Source: Cladorhizidae sp. MBARI D1340-BT2 (lineage: Eukaryota > Porifera > Demospongiae > Poecilosclerida > Cladorhizidae). Taken from it: a DNA stretch of 64,000 bases. Position numbers and translations under genes: made by a program. Shown here piece after piece: positions 45,236-55,677 of the stretch. Location of the stretch: positions 43,106,071-43,170,070 of the forward strand of contig JAQNBH010000013.1 of assembly GCA_028752905.1 (NCBI GenBank), read 5' to 3'. Every line of letters starts with the position of its first letter. Position 1 is the first letter of the stretch. The notes beneath the pieces are model-generated. The model was given only the letters and a program-made list of their open reading frames with translations, made no database searches and was not told the origin of the DNA.

Positions 45236-46591
45236 GTAAATAGTGCTTGCCCTCAAGACTTATCAGAGACCATGTGCTGCGCATGGCCCACCATGGTAGT
45301 GGCACGCCAAGTGTTTCTCCTCCCACAACTGTACTCCCTAAGTTCAAAGGTGCAGACTTAATTATAACTCCATCTCATTTGGTGGGCATCTAATAGGATG
45401 CTCACTGCTAATTGTTGACCACGAAGAGGCTTAAAAGTGACTACATGTGATTTTTTTTAACTAGTAGTGGGGGTCTGCCAAGAGGAGGAGGGTCCTGCTT
45501 TGGATGTTTCTGCATGCATCTTCTGATAAAACATGCCTCTAGAGATATTTTATATATCATTGGAAAGCACATAGAACAAGCAACAATTTGAGCATAACAT
45601 TATCTACACAAACCAATTATAAAAAAAGGTTATGGGCAGTCAAAGTTAACAGACGTTTTTTTGGCAGAACCGCCCCCTTAAGCACTATATTCAACACCTC
45701 TTATTGGCACTTTGACTTTTAACTACTTCAAGTTCCTGAGATGGAGGTATCGCAACGTGCTGTCTCGAGATCCTTGCTTCACTGACGTGAGCTGCAAAAC
45801 TTACCCCCTTTAGCTACCATACGAGTATCGTCTCTATGCCAGCCCTTCCACACTTGACTATAATCAACTTAATATACTCCTCCAGGTATTTGTTGACTTA
45901 TTTCTACTCTTCATATGAGCCTCTTGGCTGCACCAGGTACTTCCCACTCAGTTCCTTGATGGTTGTAATCCTAGTGTCCATCATGTGTGGCTGGCAGAGC
46001 AGCCCTGGATAGCGTAGGGCCGGCAGGTGGACGGTGTTCTGTATTGCTTGAGCTATTTTCTGTGGGGCAAGTTATATAATAATGAAGAGAGAGAGAGAGC
46101 TCTACCCCCATATATCTCACCACCTGTTTGGAGACAAAATGGCTATCTCTTGTGGCTACTAGCCCACATACACACACCAGTGTGTTTCCTAGGCTACACC
46201 TGAATCAGGTCTGGTGGAGGGCATGGGACATGTAGTGTGCAGTAGGCCTGGGAGAGTTCTCCTTATCTGCTTGGGCAATACATATGTATGGCTGCATGAC
46301 TACCACTCTCCTCTCTCTACAGCATCAAGGAAAGTTGAGACTATAATATAATTACACATCTTATGTGTAGTACTGCCTTACTACCAACATGTGACACAAT
46401 CCCAGTCTTGTCTCTGCACATGTGCAATACCAGATGACACGCCCTCTTTTGTGGGTGCAGCATTACATCACCACTCATGAATATAATTAAGGCCACACCC
46501 GATTTGCACTGTTTCCTGTAGCTCTTGTGTCTGCTGAAGTTCTGTATCTAAAGTGTTTCTCAACTACTAGTTCTCTCTAAACATTGCAACC
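45236..46591. other. Upstream region of the TRIM-type gene
   Basis: Mostly non-coding. A TATA-like TATAATTAA at about 46483-46491 followed by a leader of roughly 80 bases fits as promoter of the gene at 46592. See the separate entry for a possible relic exon at 45690-45786. Confidence 0.45.
45690..45786 (+). other. Possible relic exon (TMEM33-like)
   Basis: An open frame reads FNYFKFLRWRYRNVLSRDPC and ends at a good donor (GAC|GTGAGC). TMEM33-type ER proteins have a similar Tyr/Phe-rich stretch followed by LRY.SRRNPY. This is a weak likeness from memory, and no flanking exon was found. Confidence 0.2.
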
Positions 46592-48780
46592 ATGGCTAGA
46601 GACATGGAGGAGGCTGAAAAGTATTTGATGGAGTTAGAGAAGGAGATCACATGTTCCATCTGCCAGGAGCACTACACTCTGCCCAAGGCCCTCCATTGCT
46701 ACTGCAAGCACTGCATCATCAAGCTAGCCCTCAGGACAGGCAAAGACCAGCCTTTCTCTTGCCCAGAGTGTCGCCATGAAACCACCCTGCCTGAGGGCAA
46801 TGAAGACGGCCTCAAAACGGCTTTCCATATCAACCGCCTCAAAGAACTGTATGCCAAGCAGAAGAGAGCTCTTAGCAAGGAGGAGGTGGAGTGTGAGATA
46901 TGCACCACCTCTTCAGTCAAAGCTGAATCGTTTTGCCGACAATGTGACAAGTTCATGTGTGAGAAATGCGTGGAGGCACATCTGAGGATGAAAGTTGTCT
47001 TTGATGGCCATGAAGTTCTCTCTTTGGATGAGGTGAAGAAGGAGAGAGCTAAAGACATCCTCCCCAAAGATCGTGCTGCTAAGAAGTGTCAACTTCACAC
47101 AAAGTCGCTCAAGCTGTTCTGCTTCGACTGTGATGTATTAATTTGTCGTGACTGCACACTAAAGGACCACAGGGACCACCACTTTGACTTCACCAACTTA
47201 GCAGCTGAGAAGAAGAGAAAAGAGCTGATGGAGAGCTTGAGGCCTCTGAGAAACGTGGCAGCCAATCTCTCTTGTGCTGTTGAAGAGATACAGACCACGG
47301 AATCTGAGCTAGCAGCCCAGGAAGAGTCTGTAGCCAACACCATCGGGAAGTCCTTCAAGGAGCTGCACGCTATTATTGAAAGGCACAAGGAGAAGATGTT
47401 AGAGGACGCCAATAAGATAGTCTGTCAGAAAATGGAGAAGCTCTTAAAGGACAAAAGGAGGACATTTCCATTTCCCTTGCAGAGATGCAGAGCATTGTGG
47501 ACTACACCGAGCAGTGTGTGAAGCATTGTTCCAACGATGAAGTTATGGGTGCACATGCTGAGATGAAGAGTAAGATCCAGCGAAATTTAATTGAAGACAG
47601 CGCCAAGCCCGGGCAGAAGCTTACGCCAATGGAGGAGGTTGATGTAGCGGTGGAGGTGAGCTGTGCTGAGGCCCTGGAGCAGCTCCTCCAGACCCAGGCT
47701 AAGATAACTCGACTTCCCATCACTCTAGTCATCAACACTGTGTCCAGCAAGGCTGAGGCTGGGAAGTTATCAGAAGTGGTCTTGTGCACCACTCAACTCT
47801 GTGGAAACAAGCCATCAACACGTGCTGTTCAAATAGACTGCCATATGAAGTGTCTGCACAGTGGAGCTCACATCAAAGCCAGCACCAAAGGAATTGGAGC
47901 CGATAAATATTGTATCCAGTTCACACCCACTCACCGTGGACGACATGAACTTACGATCTCATTGGACGGGCATCAAGTAGCAGGCAGTCCCTTCCCTGTG
48001 CTTGTCCCCATCCCGCCCACTCAACTAGACAAGCCTGTCAAGGTGTGGGGTGGTGTAACAAGGCCTGTTGGTATCACTGCCAACTCCGTGGGTGAGCTTA
48101 TAGTCACTGAAGGTGGAGGAGATGTCGTAGTGTTGGATAGAGAGGGGAAAAGATTGAGAAGTATCAATCACTCGCAACATAAATTTCAATCTTTACAAGG
48201 TATTGCTGTAGACAGTGAAGACAACATCTATTTCATTGATGTAGACACTAATCGAATCTTCAAGTCGAACAAGAACTGCAGCAAGGTTCAAGTGCACAGA
48301 GTCCAGCAAGTGAAAGGTCCAGGACATATCGATGTTGCAGTAGTTGGAGATGAAGTGATGGTTACTGAACGTGGCAATGGAGGTAGGATCATGGTGTACG
48401 ACAGAGAACTGAAATATGTGAGACAGATTGTTGGTGCAGATAAAAACACATTGTGTGGCCTATCTCCTGACAGTCATCAAAACGTGTACGTCAGTACTGG
48501 GAGCTCTAGTATTCAAGTCTTCAGTAATGATGGAGCATTCCTACGCTCCTTTGGCTGTGATGAGGATGGTGTGAAGAGGTTGGAGTCTCCACGTGGTGTG
48601 TGTGTAACTGGTCAGTATGTGTATGTGGCAGATATTGGTGTATGTAAGATAGTAGTGTTCACCACTGAGGGAGACTATGTCACCTCATTTGGTGCTGTAC
48701 ACTATTGGGATGTGTGTGTAGATCAAGATGGGTCAGTGTATGCTTGTGACATTGACTCTAATAAGATTGATATATTTTAG
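46592..48780 (+). CDS. RING/B-box/filamin/NHL protein (TRIM2/3/71-like), one frameshift
   Basis: Single-exon gene. Frame 1 from ATG 46592: RING-like C21-x2-C24 ... C57-x2-C60; B-box 1 about 101-148; B-box 2 (CQLHTKSLKLFCFDC...CRDC...H) about 164-200; coiled coil to about 285. A one-base loss between 47449 and 47452, next to AAAA, shifts to the frame ending TAG 48778-48780: end of coiled coil, filamin-type immunoglobulin repeat (ending GSPFPVLVPIP), then NHL-type beta-propeller blades (PVGITANSVGELIV, LQGIAVDSEDNIYFID, SPRGVCVTGQYVYVAD). Total about 728 residues. The RING centre reads ALHCYCKHC where relatives have C-x-H-x2-C-x2-C, so a His ligand appears lost by a short deletion. Such proteins usually act as ubiquitin ligases or RNA-binding regulators. 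The frameshift may be a pseudogene lesion or a homopolymer error. Confidence 0.85.
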
Positions 48781-48908
48781 TTTTCTGTTGGCAATTAATT
48801 GATGAATTATAATGCATGATTCAATGAAGCTTTTATTGTCCTCCACTCACAACAGATAATGGAACTTGTAAGAGTTGAAGACTTCCTTTGTCCAGAAGGA
48901 AACTTCCA

Positions 48909-48914
48909 ATTAAA
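48909..48914 (+). terminator. Poly(A) signal ATTAAA
   Basis: ATTAAA about 130 bases after the stop of the TRIM-type gene; the nearest plausible polyadenylation signal. Confidence 0.4.
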
Positions 48915-49849
48915 ATATAGATTATGGGTGTGACCTAGCAGCCTGTGATCCCTCCCCCTCAGGATGTGGTGGAGGGAGGTCTCCTGCCCTCATCTTTGCC
49001 AGGTGGAGGCCTCTTAGATATAAATGCTCCCAGCAACCACTGGCTGACTGACCTTCTTGAAGGCTGTGGGCAGAGACAAGTATGAACTAATTAGACTGAC
49101 CTTCTTGAAGGCTGTGGGCAGAGACAAGTATGCACTAATTAGCACCCACTAGTATTTATTATCACTTGACAGTACATATAATATATAGAAACACGAGTGA
49201 TGACCATGATTAGGGAGGAAGAGTACTGATGGTCTACAAGTCAAAATCAAGTAGTTGATGGCAGAACTTAGTATAGTTACAGCTACTAGTTGGCATAGTT
49301 GGCAAAATTGACAGCTACTAATTAGCTGCTAGAGACTTGATCCTCACCTCTCCTTAAATATGCGTGACCTGGCAGATTCTCAGCAAGAATCTTTACCAAT
49401 TGTTAACTCATTGCATTAAGGCACTTGAACATCTGATACACATTCCTAGTCCAATAGTAACAGGAGTGTTAGGAGGGCTAATTAGGTATTTGTGCATAAC
49501 TTTAATTACCTTGTTGGATATTAGATTTCCAATGCTGCTGTCTCCAGACACTACCCCAGTTGGTAAAGGGTAGGCTTTGACTAATCACTCCTTGTATGCA
49601 CTCTGACCCTTGCCTTCTCCATTGCCAATTGACCCTGGCTACTATAGGATTGGTATGCAGCAGGGTGGTACCGCCCCTCCTGGGTGTTGGCAGAGGTCGG
49701 GTTCATTACAGTGTGCACTTGGATGTGGGTTAGTATATGATTGGAGGGAGGAGTGTTTAGAGTGAGGGCATTGTGGTCTTGAGTGTAATTTAGGTTGTCT
49801 ATAGAGGCATGCAGGTAAGGCTGAAGTTCTAACCTTGACTTGGTTAGTC
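48915..49849. other. Intergenic, with a 51-bp duplicate
   Basis: CTGACCTTCTTGAAGGCTGTG and the following 30 bases occur twice in tandem at about 49047-49141. No gene seen; the open frame at 49364-49573 has no recognisable feature. Confidence 0.5.
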
Positions 49850-50300
49850 AGGCCTAGTTGAGGTTCTCTCCTTATCCTGGCTAGTTGAGGTTCTCTCCTT
49901 GTCCTGGCTAGTTGAGGTTCTCTCCTTGTCCTGGCTAGTTGAGGTTCTCTCCTTGTCCTGGCTAGTTGAGGTTGTCTCCTTGTCCTGGCTAGTTGAGGTT
50001 CTCTCCTTGTCCTGGCTAGTTGAGGTTCTCTCCTTGTCCTGGCTAGTTGAGGTTCTCTCCTTGTCCTGGCTAGTTGAGGTTCTCTCCTTGTCCTGGCTAG
50101 TTGAGGTTCTCTCCTTGTCCTGGCTAGTTGAGGTTCTCTCCTTGTCCTGGCTAGTTGAGGTTCTCTCCTTGTCCTGGCTAGTTGAGGTTCTCTCCTTGTC
50201 CTGGCTAGTTGAGGTTCTCTCCTTGTCCTGGCTAGTTGAGGTTCTCTCCTTGTCCTGGCTAGTTGAGGTTATATCCTTATCCTGGCCGGTTGGCCTGGTT
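49850..50300. repeat. 27-bp minisatellite, about 16 units
   Basis: Units CTGGCTAGTTGAGG plus TTCTCTCCTTGTC. 27 is nine codons, so on the minus strand it reads TSTSQDKER repeated. It adjoins the integrase remnant and extends its minus-strand frame (50377-49844), so the array seems to have grown at the end of a gypsy integrase sequence. Confidence 0.95.
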
Positions 50301-50309
50301 AGTTGAGGT

Positions 50310-50870
50310 CTGTCCTGGTCCTGGCTAGCTGTCTTCCTCAGCATGGCTTTCAGGGTTTCATGGAAACGTTTCAACATTCCATCTGTCTGGGGGTGTTATG
50401 GAGTAGTCCTGATGTACTTTATCTTCAACAGGTCGAACACTGAGTACATCAGGTTCGAACAAAAGTTAGATCATTGATCTGTCAGGATCTCTTCCGGTAT
50501 GCTCATTCTTGTAAACACTTGGCAGAGGCTTCAGCCACCGTCTAGGCTTCCACTTTCTTGAGAGGGATTGTTTCTGGAAACGTCATGGTAAAGTCCATCA
50601 TGGTCAAGATGAATTTGTTGCCTTTCTTTGCCTTTGCAATGTGCCCACGATGTCCATATCTATCCACTTGAAGGGCTCCTCCATCACTGGTAGAGGCACC
50701 AAGGGAGCTTTTGCTCTGTGATTTCTGTTTCCTCGTTGGCACTCTGCACACTCCTTGCACCAGCAGCCACATCCTTTCCGGGTCGTGGCCAGTAGAAACT
50801 TCTAAGCACAGGCCACGCTTATTTTCTTTCCGAGCTGTCCAGCCATAGGCACTTGGTATGTTAGGTAGGT
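50310..50870 (-). pseudogene. Gypsy integrase fragment (element 3)
   Basis: Minus-strand pieces in several frames. PLPVMEEPFKWIDMDIVG (50700-50640 region) is the first catalytic Asp block. FILTMMDFTMTFPETIPLKK (about 50614-50548) follows it, and PQTDGMLKRFHETLKAMLRK (about 50390-50331) is the NG/DG-(M/V)-x-E-R-F block, with Lys in place of the catalytic Glu. Frame breaks and stops show that it is dead. No LTR found nearby. Confidence 0.65.
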
Positions 50871-51172
50871 TAGGGCTAGGCCTAAGTTTTAATCTTACAC
50901 TAGTAATGGGCCTAGCTAACCTAACACTAGCCCCATCTCTCGCCCTGGCCCTAGCTCTTGGCCCATGTGGTCTGTGTTTTAGTCTGACCCCATAGATACA
51001 CAAGTCCTGCAAGGCAATGCAATTTGTTCTGTTCAAGTCCCCAGCCAGGACTCACTTCACTCGTGGACAACAGGATGATTTGATCCTCTTTCACACTTGT
51101 GAGGTGTGAGGTTCATGTATGTGTATGTTTGGGTAAGGTGAGGCCATGGTAGTAAAGTAAGCCCTCACAAGC
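50871..51172. other. Non-coding
   Basis: Contains inverted copies of TTAGGTAGGTTAGG-like and CCTAGCTAACCTAA-like stretches near 50863-50930. No gene. Confidence 0.4.
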
Positions 51173-51452
51173 ATGTTGCCCTTCCCTGTGCCACACATAT
51201 GCATGTTGCCCTGTGCCACACAACTCCTATGCATGTTGCCCTGTGCCACACAACTCCTATGCATGTTGCCCTGTGCCACACAACTCCTATGCATGTTGCC
51301 CTGTGCCACACAACTCCTATGCATGTTGCCATGTGCCACACAACTCCTATGCATGTTGCCCTGTGCCACACAACTCCTATGCATGTTGCCCTGTGCCACA
51401 CAACTCCTATGCATGTTGCCCTGTGCCACACAACTCCTATGCATGTTGACCC
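51173..51452. repeat. 30-bp minisatellite, about 9 units
   Basis: Unit ATGCATGTTGCCCTGTGCC plus ACACAACTCCT, nearly identical copies. Open frames here are artefacts (30 is ten codons). Confidence 0.96.
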
Positions 51453-51477
51453 TTGCCCTTTGTGGTATTGTTGCCCT

Positions 51478-51945
51478 GTGGTCTCTGCTGTGTTGAAATT
51501 GGCACACCCATAGAGAACCCTGGGAGTCTCTGCTGTGTTGAACTTGGCACACCCATAGAGAACCCTGGGAGTCTCTGCTGTGTTGAACTTGGCACACCCA
51601 TAGAGAACCCTGGGAGTCTCTGCTGTGTTGAACTTGGCACACCCATAGATAACCCTGGGGGTCTCTGCTGTGTTGAACTTGGCACACCCATAGAGAACCC
51701 TGGGAGTCTCTGCTGTGTTGAACTTGGCACACCCATAGAGAACCCTGGGAGTCTCTGCTGTGTTGAACTTGGCACACCCATAGAGAACCCTGGGAGTCTC
51801 TGCTGTGTTGAACTTGGCACACCCATAGAGAACCCTGGGAGTCTCTGCTGTGTTGAACTTGGCACACCCATAGAGAACCCTGGGAGTCTCTGCTGTGTTG
51901 AACTTGGCACACCCATAGGTAACCCTGGGAGTCTCTGCTGTAGCA
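51478..51945. repeat. 45-bp minisatellite, about 10.4 units
   Basis: Unit GAGTCTCTGCTGTGTTGAAC plus TTGGCACACCCATAGAGAACCCTGG (split here only to keep it short). 15 codons per unit, so it is open on both strands. It probably lies in the intron before the exon at 52105. Confidence 0.96.
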
Positions 51946-52104
51946 CCTCTGGATGTGTATTGCTTTCTCTCTTCCTCCTCCTCTTGCCTTCCTGTTCTGT
52001 CTTTCTTGTCCATTTCTGTTCGTCCTTCTTGATTCTCTGTTTTAATCTCCCCCACCTTCCTCTGTCTTCCCCCCTGTTGCATGTGCTCCCTGTCTCCATT
52101 TGCA

Positions 52105-52317
52105 GGCTGGCCTGCAGCCTCGTGATGTGGTGGTGGTGGTGTGGGAGGTGGGGGCTGTGGGGGACGGTCCTCTGTCTCTCCGCAGGATCATCGAGGAATA
52201 TCAAGGCCACATTGAGACCGCCACCAAGGGCCCTATAGTACGGAAGTCGCATGAGACGGACCTCAGCAGTGTTTTGGAGAAGGATGAACAAAAGGTCGTT
52301 TGTTTGAGGGATACGTT
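52105..52317 (+). CDS. Probable exon: C-terminal extension of isoleucyl-tRNA synthetase
   Basis: Follows a pyrimidine-rich acceptor ending in TTGCAG. The frame reads AGLQPRDVVVVVWEVG, then RRIIEEYQGHIETATKGPIV and SSVLEKDEQKV. The layout (AGL.P.D...YYEV, then an amphipathic helix I...H...I..A.K.P, then EQ) recalls the conserved C-terminal extension of eukaryotic cytosolic IleRS. This is a memory-based likeness, supported by the last exon at 58310-58492. It runs into a GTT run and the 43-bp array; the donor is not clear (AAAG|GTCGTT near 52295 is weak). Confidence 0.45.
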
Positions 52318-52339
52318 GTTGTTGTTGTTGTTGTTGTGC

Positions 52340-53160
52340 AGACATGTGGAGGTGTTCCTGACTGGGGATATTGTACCCATGCAGACATGTGGAGGTGTTC
52401 CTGACTGGGGATATTGTACCCATGCAGACATGTGGGGGTGTTCCAGACTGGGGATATTGTACCCATGCAGACATGTGGGGTTGTTCCTGACTGGGGATAT
52501 TGTACCCATGCAGACATGTGGAGGTGTTCCTGACTGGGGATATTGTACCCATGCAGACATGTGGGGGTGTTCCTGACTGGGGATATTGTACCCATGCAGA
52601 CATGTGGGGGTGTTCCTGACTGGGGATATTGTACCCATGCAGACATGTGGGGGTGTTCCTGACTGGGGATATTGTACCCATGCAGACATGTGGAGGTGTT
52701 CCTGACTGGGGATATTGTACCCATGCAGACATGTGGGGGTGTTCCAGACTGGGGATATTGTACCCATGCAGACATGTGGGGTTGTTCCTGACTGGGGATA
52801 TTGTACCCATGCAGACATGTGGAGGTGTTCCTGACTGGGGATATTGTACCCATGCAGACATGTGGGGGTGTTCCTGACTGGGGATATTGTACCCATGCAG
52901 ACATGTGGGGGTGTTCCTGACTGGGGATATTGTACCCATACAGACATGTGGGGGTGTTCCTGACTGGGGATATTGTACCCATGCAGACATGTGGGGGTGT
53001 TCCTGACTGGGGATATTGTACCCACGCAGACATGTGGAGGTGTTCCTGACTGGGGATATTGTACCCATGCAGACATGTGGGGGTGTTCCTGACTGGGGAT
53101 ATTGTACCCATGCAGACATGTGGGCGTGTTCCTGACTGGGGATATTGTACCCATGCATGC
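52340..53160. repeat. 43-bp minisatellite, about 19 units
   Basis: Unit GCAGACATGTGGGGGTGTTC plus CTGACTGGGGATATTGTACCCAT. Variants repeat in order every 301 bases (marker CCAGACTGG in units starting 52424 and 52725), a seven-unit higher-order repeat. All three frames of the minus strand stay open for long stretches, which is an artefact. Confidence 0.96.
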
Positions 53161-53265
53161 AGACATGGTGGAAGGGCTTACACCGTCTTCCTCCTGAAAA
53201 TGTGGAAAATTGGGACTCACATTCTCCACTTCTCTGTCATGATTACTGCATGCTAATACGCTGAT

Positions 53266-53382
53266 GAAGATCTATGTCAGGCAAGATATCCACTTCTATG
53301 TTCGTGCCTTGGAGGGTGTGGCTTCCAATGTCCCCATTGGTGCTAATCTCCTGACAGATGTTTTACATGTCCAAGCAAGTGA
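53266..53382 (+). CDS. Possible exon, unassigned
   Basis: After CTGATGAAG the frame reads IYVRQDIHFYVRALEGVASN, then VPIGANLLTDVLHVQA, and ends at a good donor (CA|GTGAGT region, 53379-53385). The codon pattern looks coding. It lies between the two IleRS-like exons, so it may belong to the same gene, but I do not recognise the segment. Confidence 0.35.
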
Positions 53383-53799
53383 GTGGCTGGGTGTGGTTTT
53401 GATGATGGGTGTGGCCTTACTTTGTTGTGATATTTGAAATGAGGGAGGGTGTTATTTTGGTTGTGTAATTGGCAAGTGAAGTGAACTCTTAGCAGGGAGG
53501 GGTGTGTGATGGAGAATTGGCATTGACACCACACATGGATGGTGTATCTATCTATCTATCTATGTATATACCTCTATCATATTATATATATATATATGTT
53601 TCTATCTTTGTATTCTATGTATATGTGTACCTCTATATATGTTTCTGTATTTCTATGTATGTGTCTTTGTATCTTATGTGTATGTTTCTATCTATGAATG
53701 TATTTTTATATGTATACTTTATGTTTCTATCATTTATGTATCTATATATTATGTGTATGTTTTTATCTATGCATGTATCTGCATGTTTCTATATGTATG
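53383..53799. other. Intron-like, TATC/TATG microsatellite
   Basis: Starts non-coding; 53545-53799 is a degenerate TCTATCTATG/TATGTTTC repeat. No gene. Confidence 0.6.
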
Positions 53800-55250
53800 C
53801 AGTGGCGGCGGCGATGGTCCGGCCACTCCGGTTTTGGCCGGACCACTTTTGGTAACATGCTGCGCATGCGCGATCTTGACCCTTACCCAATTGACTAGCT
53901 GCCTTTGGGACGGTCCGTGGCTTCGAGCTTTGGTGTAGCGTCTGAAGTGAGCGATAACCTTCCTGAAGTTCCCTGTCATCCGCCCGAATCCTTCGAGAGA
54001 GCTTTCAGGAAAAAGAAGGTAGTGGAGAGATCTTGCCAAGCGAGCTGGTTCCGTACCTTCTTGGCTACATTATAGACAAGCCAGAGATTCTCTGCACTGC
54101 TACCTCTGCTGCAAAGCTGTTAAGGCTAAGCATATAACAGTGAAGCCAGGAGCTACCGATGCTGCTTTTGTAAGTTTAGCGACTTCCTCATAGATCTTTT
54201 AACTTAACTTTTAAAGTTTATAGTACTATTCACTTATTTAGAATGCTTTATATTGTAGTTACCTCGGGATTTACGAACTAGAAAGATGCCATACTAGGTA
54301 TCCGACAGCATGAGAAAAGTCAGTGCCACAAGATAGAAGTTGAGAAGCTAATTACAGTACCAACAACTACACGAGATGTAGGTGAGATGCTCTCTAGTAC
54401 TTTGCCCCAAGACAGCCAAAAATCGGCACTGCCTTTAAAGGTTCTGAGCAGTCTAAAGTTTTTGGCAAGGCAGGGATGTGGGATACGTGGTCATGACAAT
54501 CGTGGTGATGGAAATCTGTTTCAACTGATCTCATGAGTGAAGAGGACTCCAAGGTAATTGGGATCATGTAAAGAGTAAGACTCCGGAAGTCGAAAAATCC
54601 ATGCGCGTCAATTGTTTTTGCAGTATATATTTTAAAACACACTTTTCCCTGCTTATCTTAAATGTGCGCACCATGTAAGTCCTTTGAATTTGATGGAGCG
54701 TTCAGAAGGCATCAAGAAAGGATACTCGAAGTAAGTTACAAATACCCCTGGACAGAACAATATTCATTAGCAGCAATACATAACAAAAAATTAGCACAAC
54801 TTCATTTTAACACGACTTCATAAAACAACAAATGCAGCATCGACTTTGAGACTAAAAAAAACAACAAAACATCAGAGGGCTTATACTGTGTACTGTGTTG
54901 TAGGATGCTGCCAAAAGCCTCAGCAGTTGTGCAGGCATTCCTCTCCCTCCACCTAAATTCATCACGGTATGGAGGAAGTTGCACGGTATGGAGGAAGTTG
55001 ATGACGATGAACCCCCTTCATCCTTTTAAACTTTATCTACGCCTGCAATACATTATAGTATATTAATTTTGTGTATTATATATAATGTATATTTGGTACC
55101 TTTATTACCTTTATTTAATGAATCTCTATTATTAACTGTGCAATTTAATTTAAATGTGAAAATGGGGGGAAAATCTGTCACATTTTGACCACACCCAACC
55201 ACACCCACATCCTGGCCTGACCACCTCAAAATTGGCGGAGCCACCCCTGG
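53800..55250 (+). mobile_element. hAT transposon fragment, 8-bp target duplication
   Basis: 1451 bp between two copies of TATGTATG (53792-53799, 55251-55258), the 8-bp duplication expected for hAT. The ends are CAGTGGCGG (left) and CCAGGGGTGGC (right, reverse complement). The flank is itself a TATG-type repeat, so chance cannot be excluded. It carries the N-terminal part of a transposase. Confidence 0.65.
53990..54535 (+). pseudogene. hAT transposase N-terminal part (TTF-type zinc finger)
   Basis: From about 54020 pieces in two frames give ASWFRT and SWLHYRQARDSLHCYLCCKA, the W...C-x2-C pattern of a TTF-type zinc finger. From about 54307 follows HEKSQCHKIEVEK, a block ending DVGEML, and SSLKFLARQGCGIRGHDNRG then FQLI, which is the conserved start of the ZMYM/TTF hAT family. 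The DDE domain and C-terminus are missing. An intron-like donor lies after 54170. Confidence 0.6.
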
Positions 55251-55258
55251 TATGTATG

Positions 55259-55676
55259 CTTCTATCATTGATGTACCTATGTATTTATTCACCATTCCTT
55301 CACACATAAGAATATATTTGTGTGTGTGAAGTGTGAAGGGGTCAAGTGTCATAAATAATGTGGGCTAACATAAATCGAGGTCATAGTGAAGAAGCGATCG
55401 AGATAGCGCCCGGCAGCAGATTGGAAGCAAGACTGGCCTGGCTGTGCTGTGCAAGAGAGAATTGGCTGCACGGTTAATAGCTGACGTGTTCCCTTGCCAG
55501 ATATATAGCAGACAAGCTGAAATATGACCCAACAATAACCCCCAAAACCCTGATAAACCCTAGCCCCCCAAAATCACCTCCCCCATAGACCCTCATACCC
55601 CCTCCCTCCCACCCACCCCCCAACCCATTTTTTAAAATTATTATTATTATTAATTTATTGCTGCACAGGAGGTGAG
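55259..55676. other. Intron-like sequence with C-rich tract
   Basis: Includes an A/C-rich, C-run-containing tract at 55527-55630. The end, GCTGCACAGGAGGTGAGGATG (55660-55680), resembles ACACACAGGAGGTGAGGATG at 57963-57982, as if the array between them grew in a duplicated exon end. Confidence 0.5.
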
Positions 55677-55677
55677 G

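Noticed and set aside
44430..45361. Two long opposite ORFs of about 300 codons
   Set aside because: They are the 57-bp array read in both directions; 57 is a multiple of three, so stops never appear. No non-repeat coding sequence supports them.
47120..47521. Intron or programmed frameshift in the TRIM-type gene
   Set aside because: No GT-AG pair joins the frames without removing conserved coiled-coil sequence, and no slippery site with a structure is evident. A one-base indel next to AAAA is simpler.
51091..53229. Overlapping minus-strand ORFs of 273 to 573 codons
   Set aside because: They run through the 30-, 45- and 43-bp arrays and have repetitive peptides only. The true coding-like signal there is the plus-strand exon at 52105.
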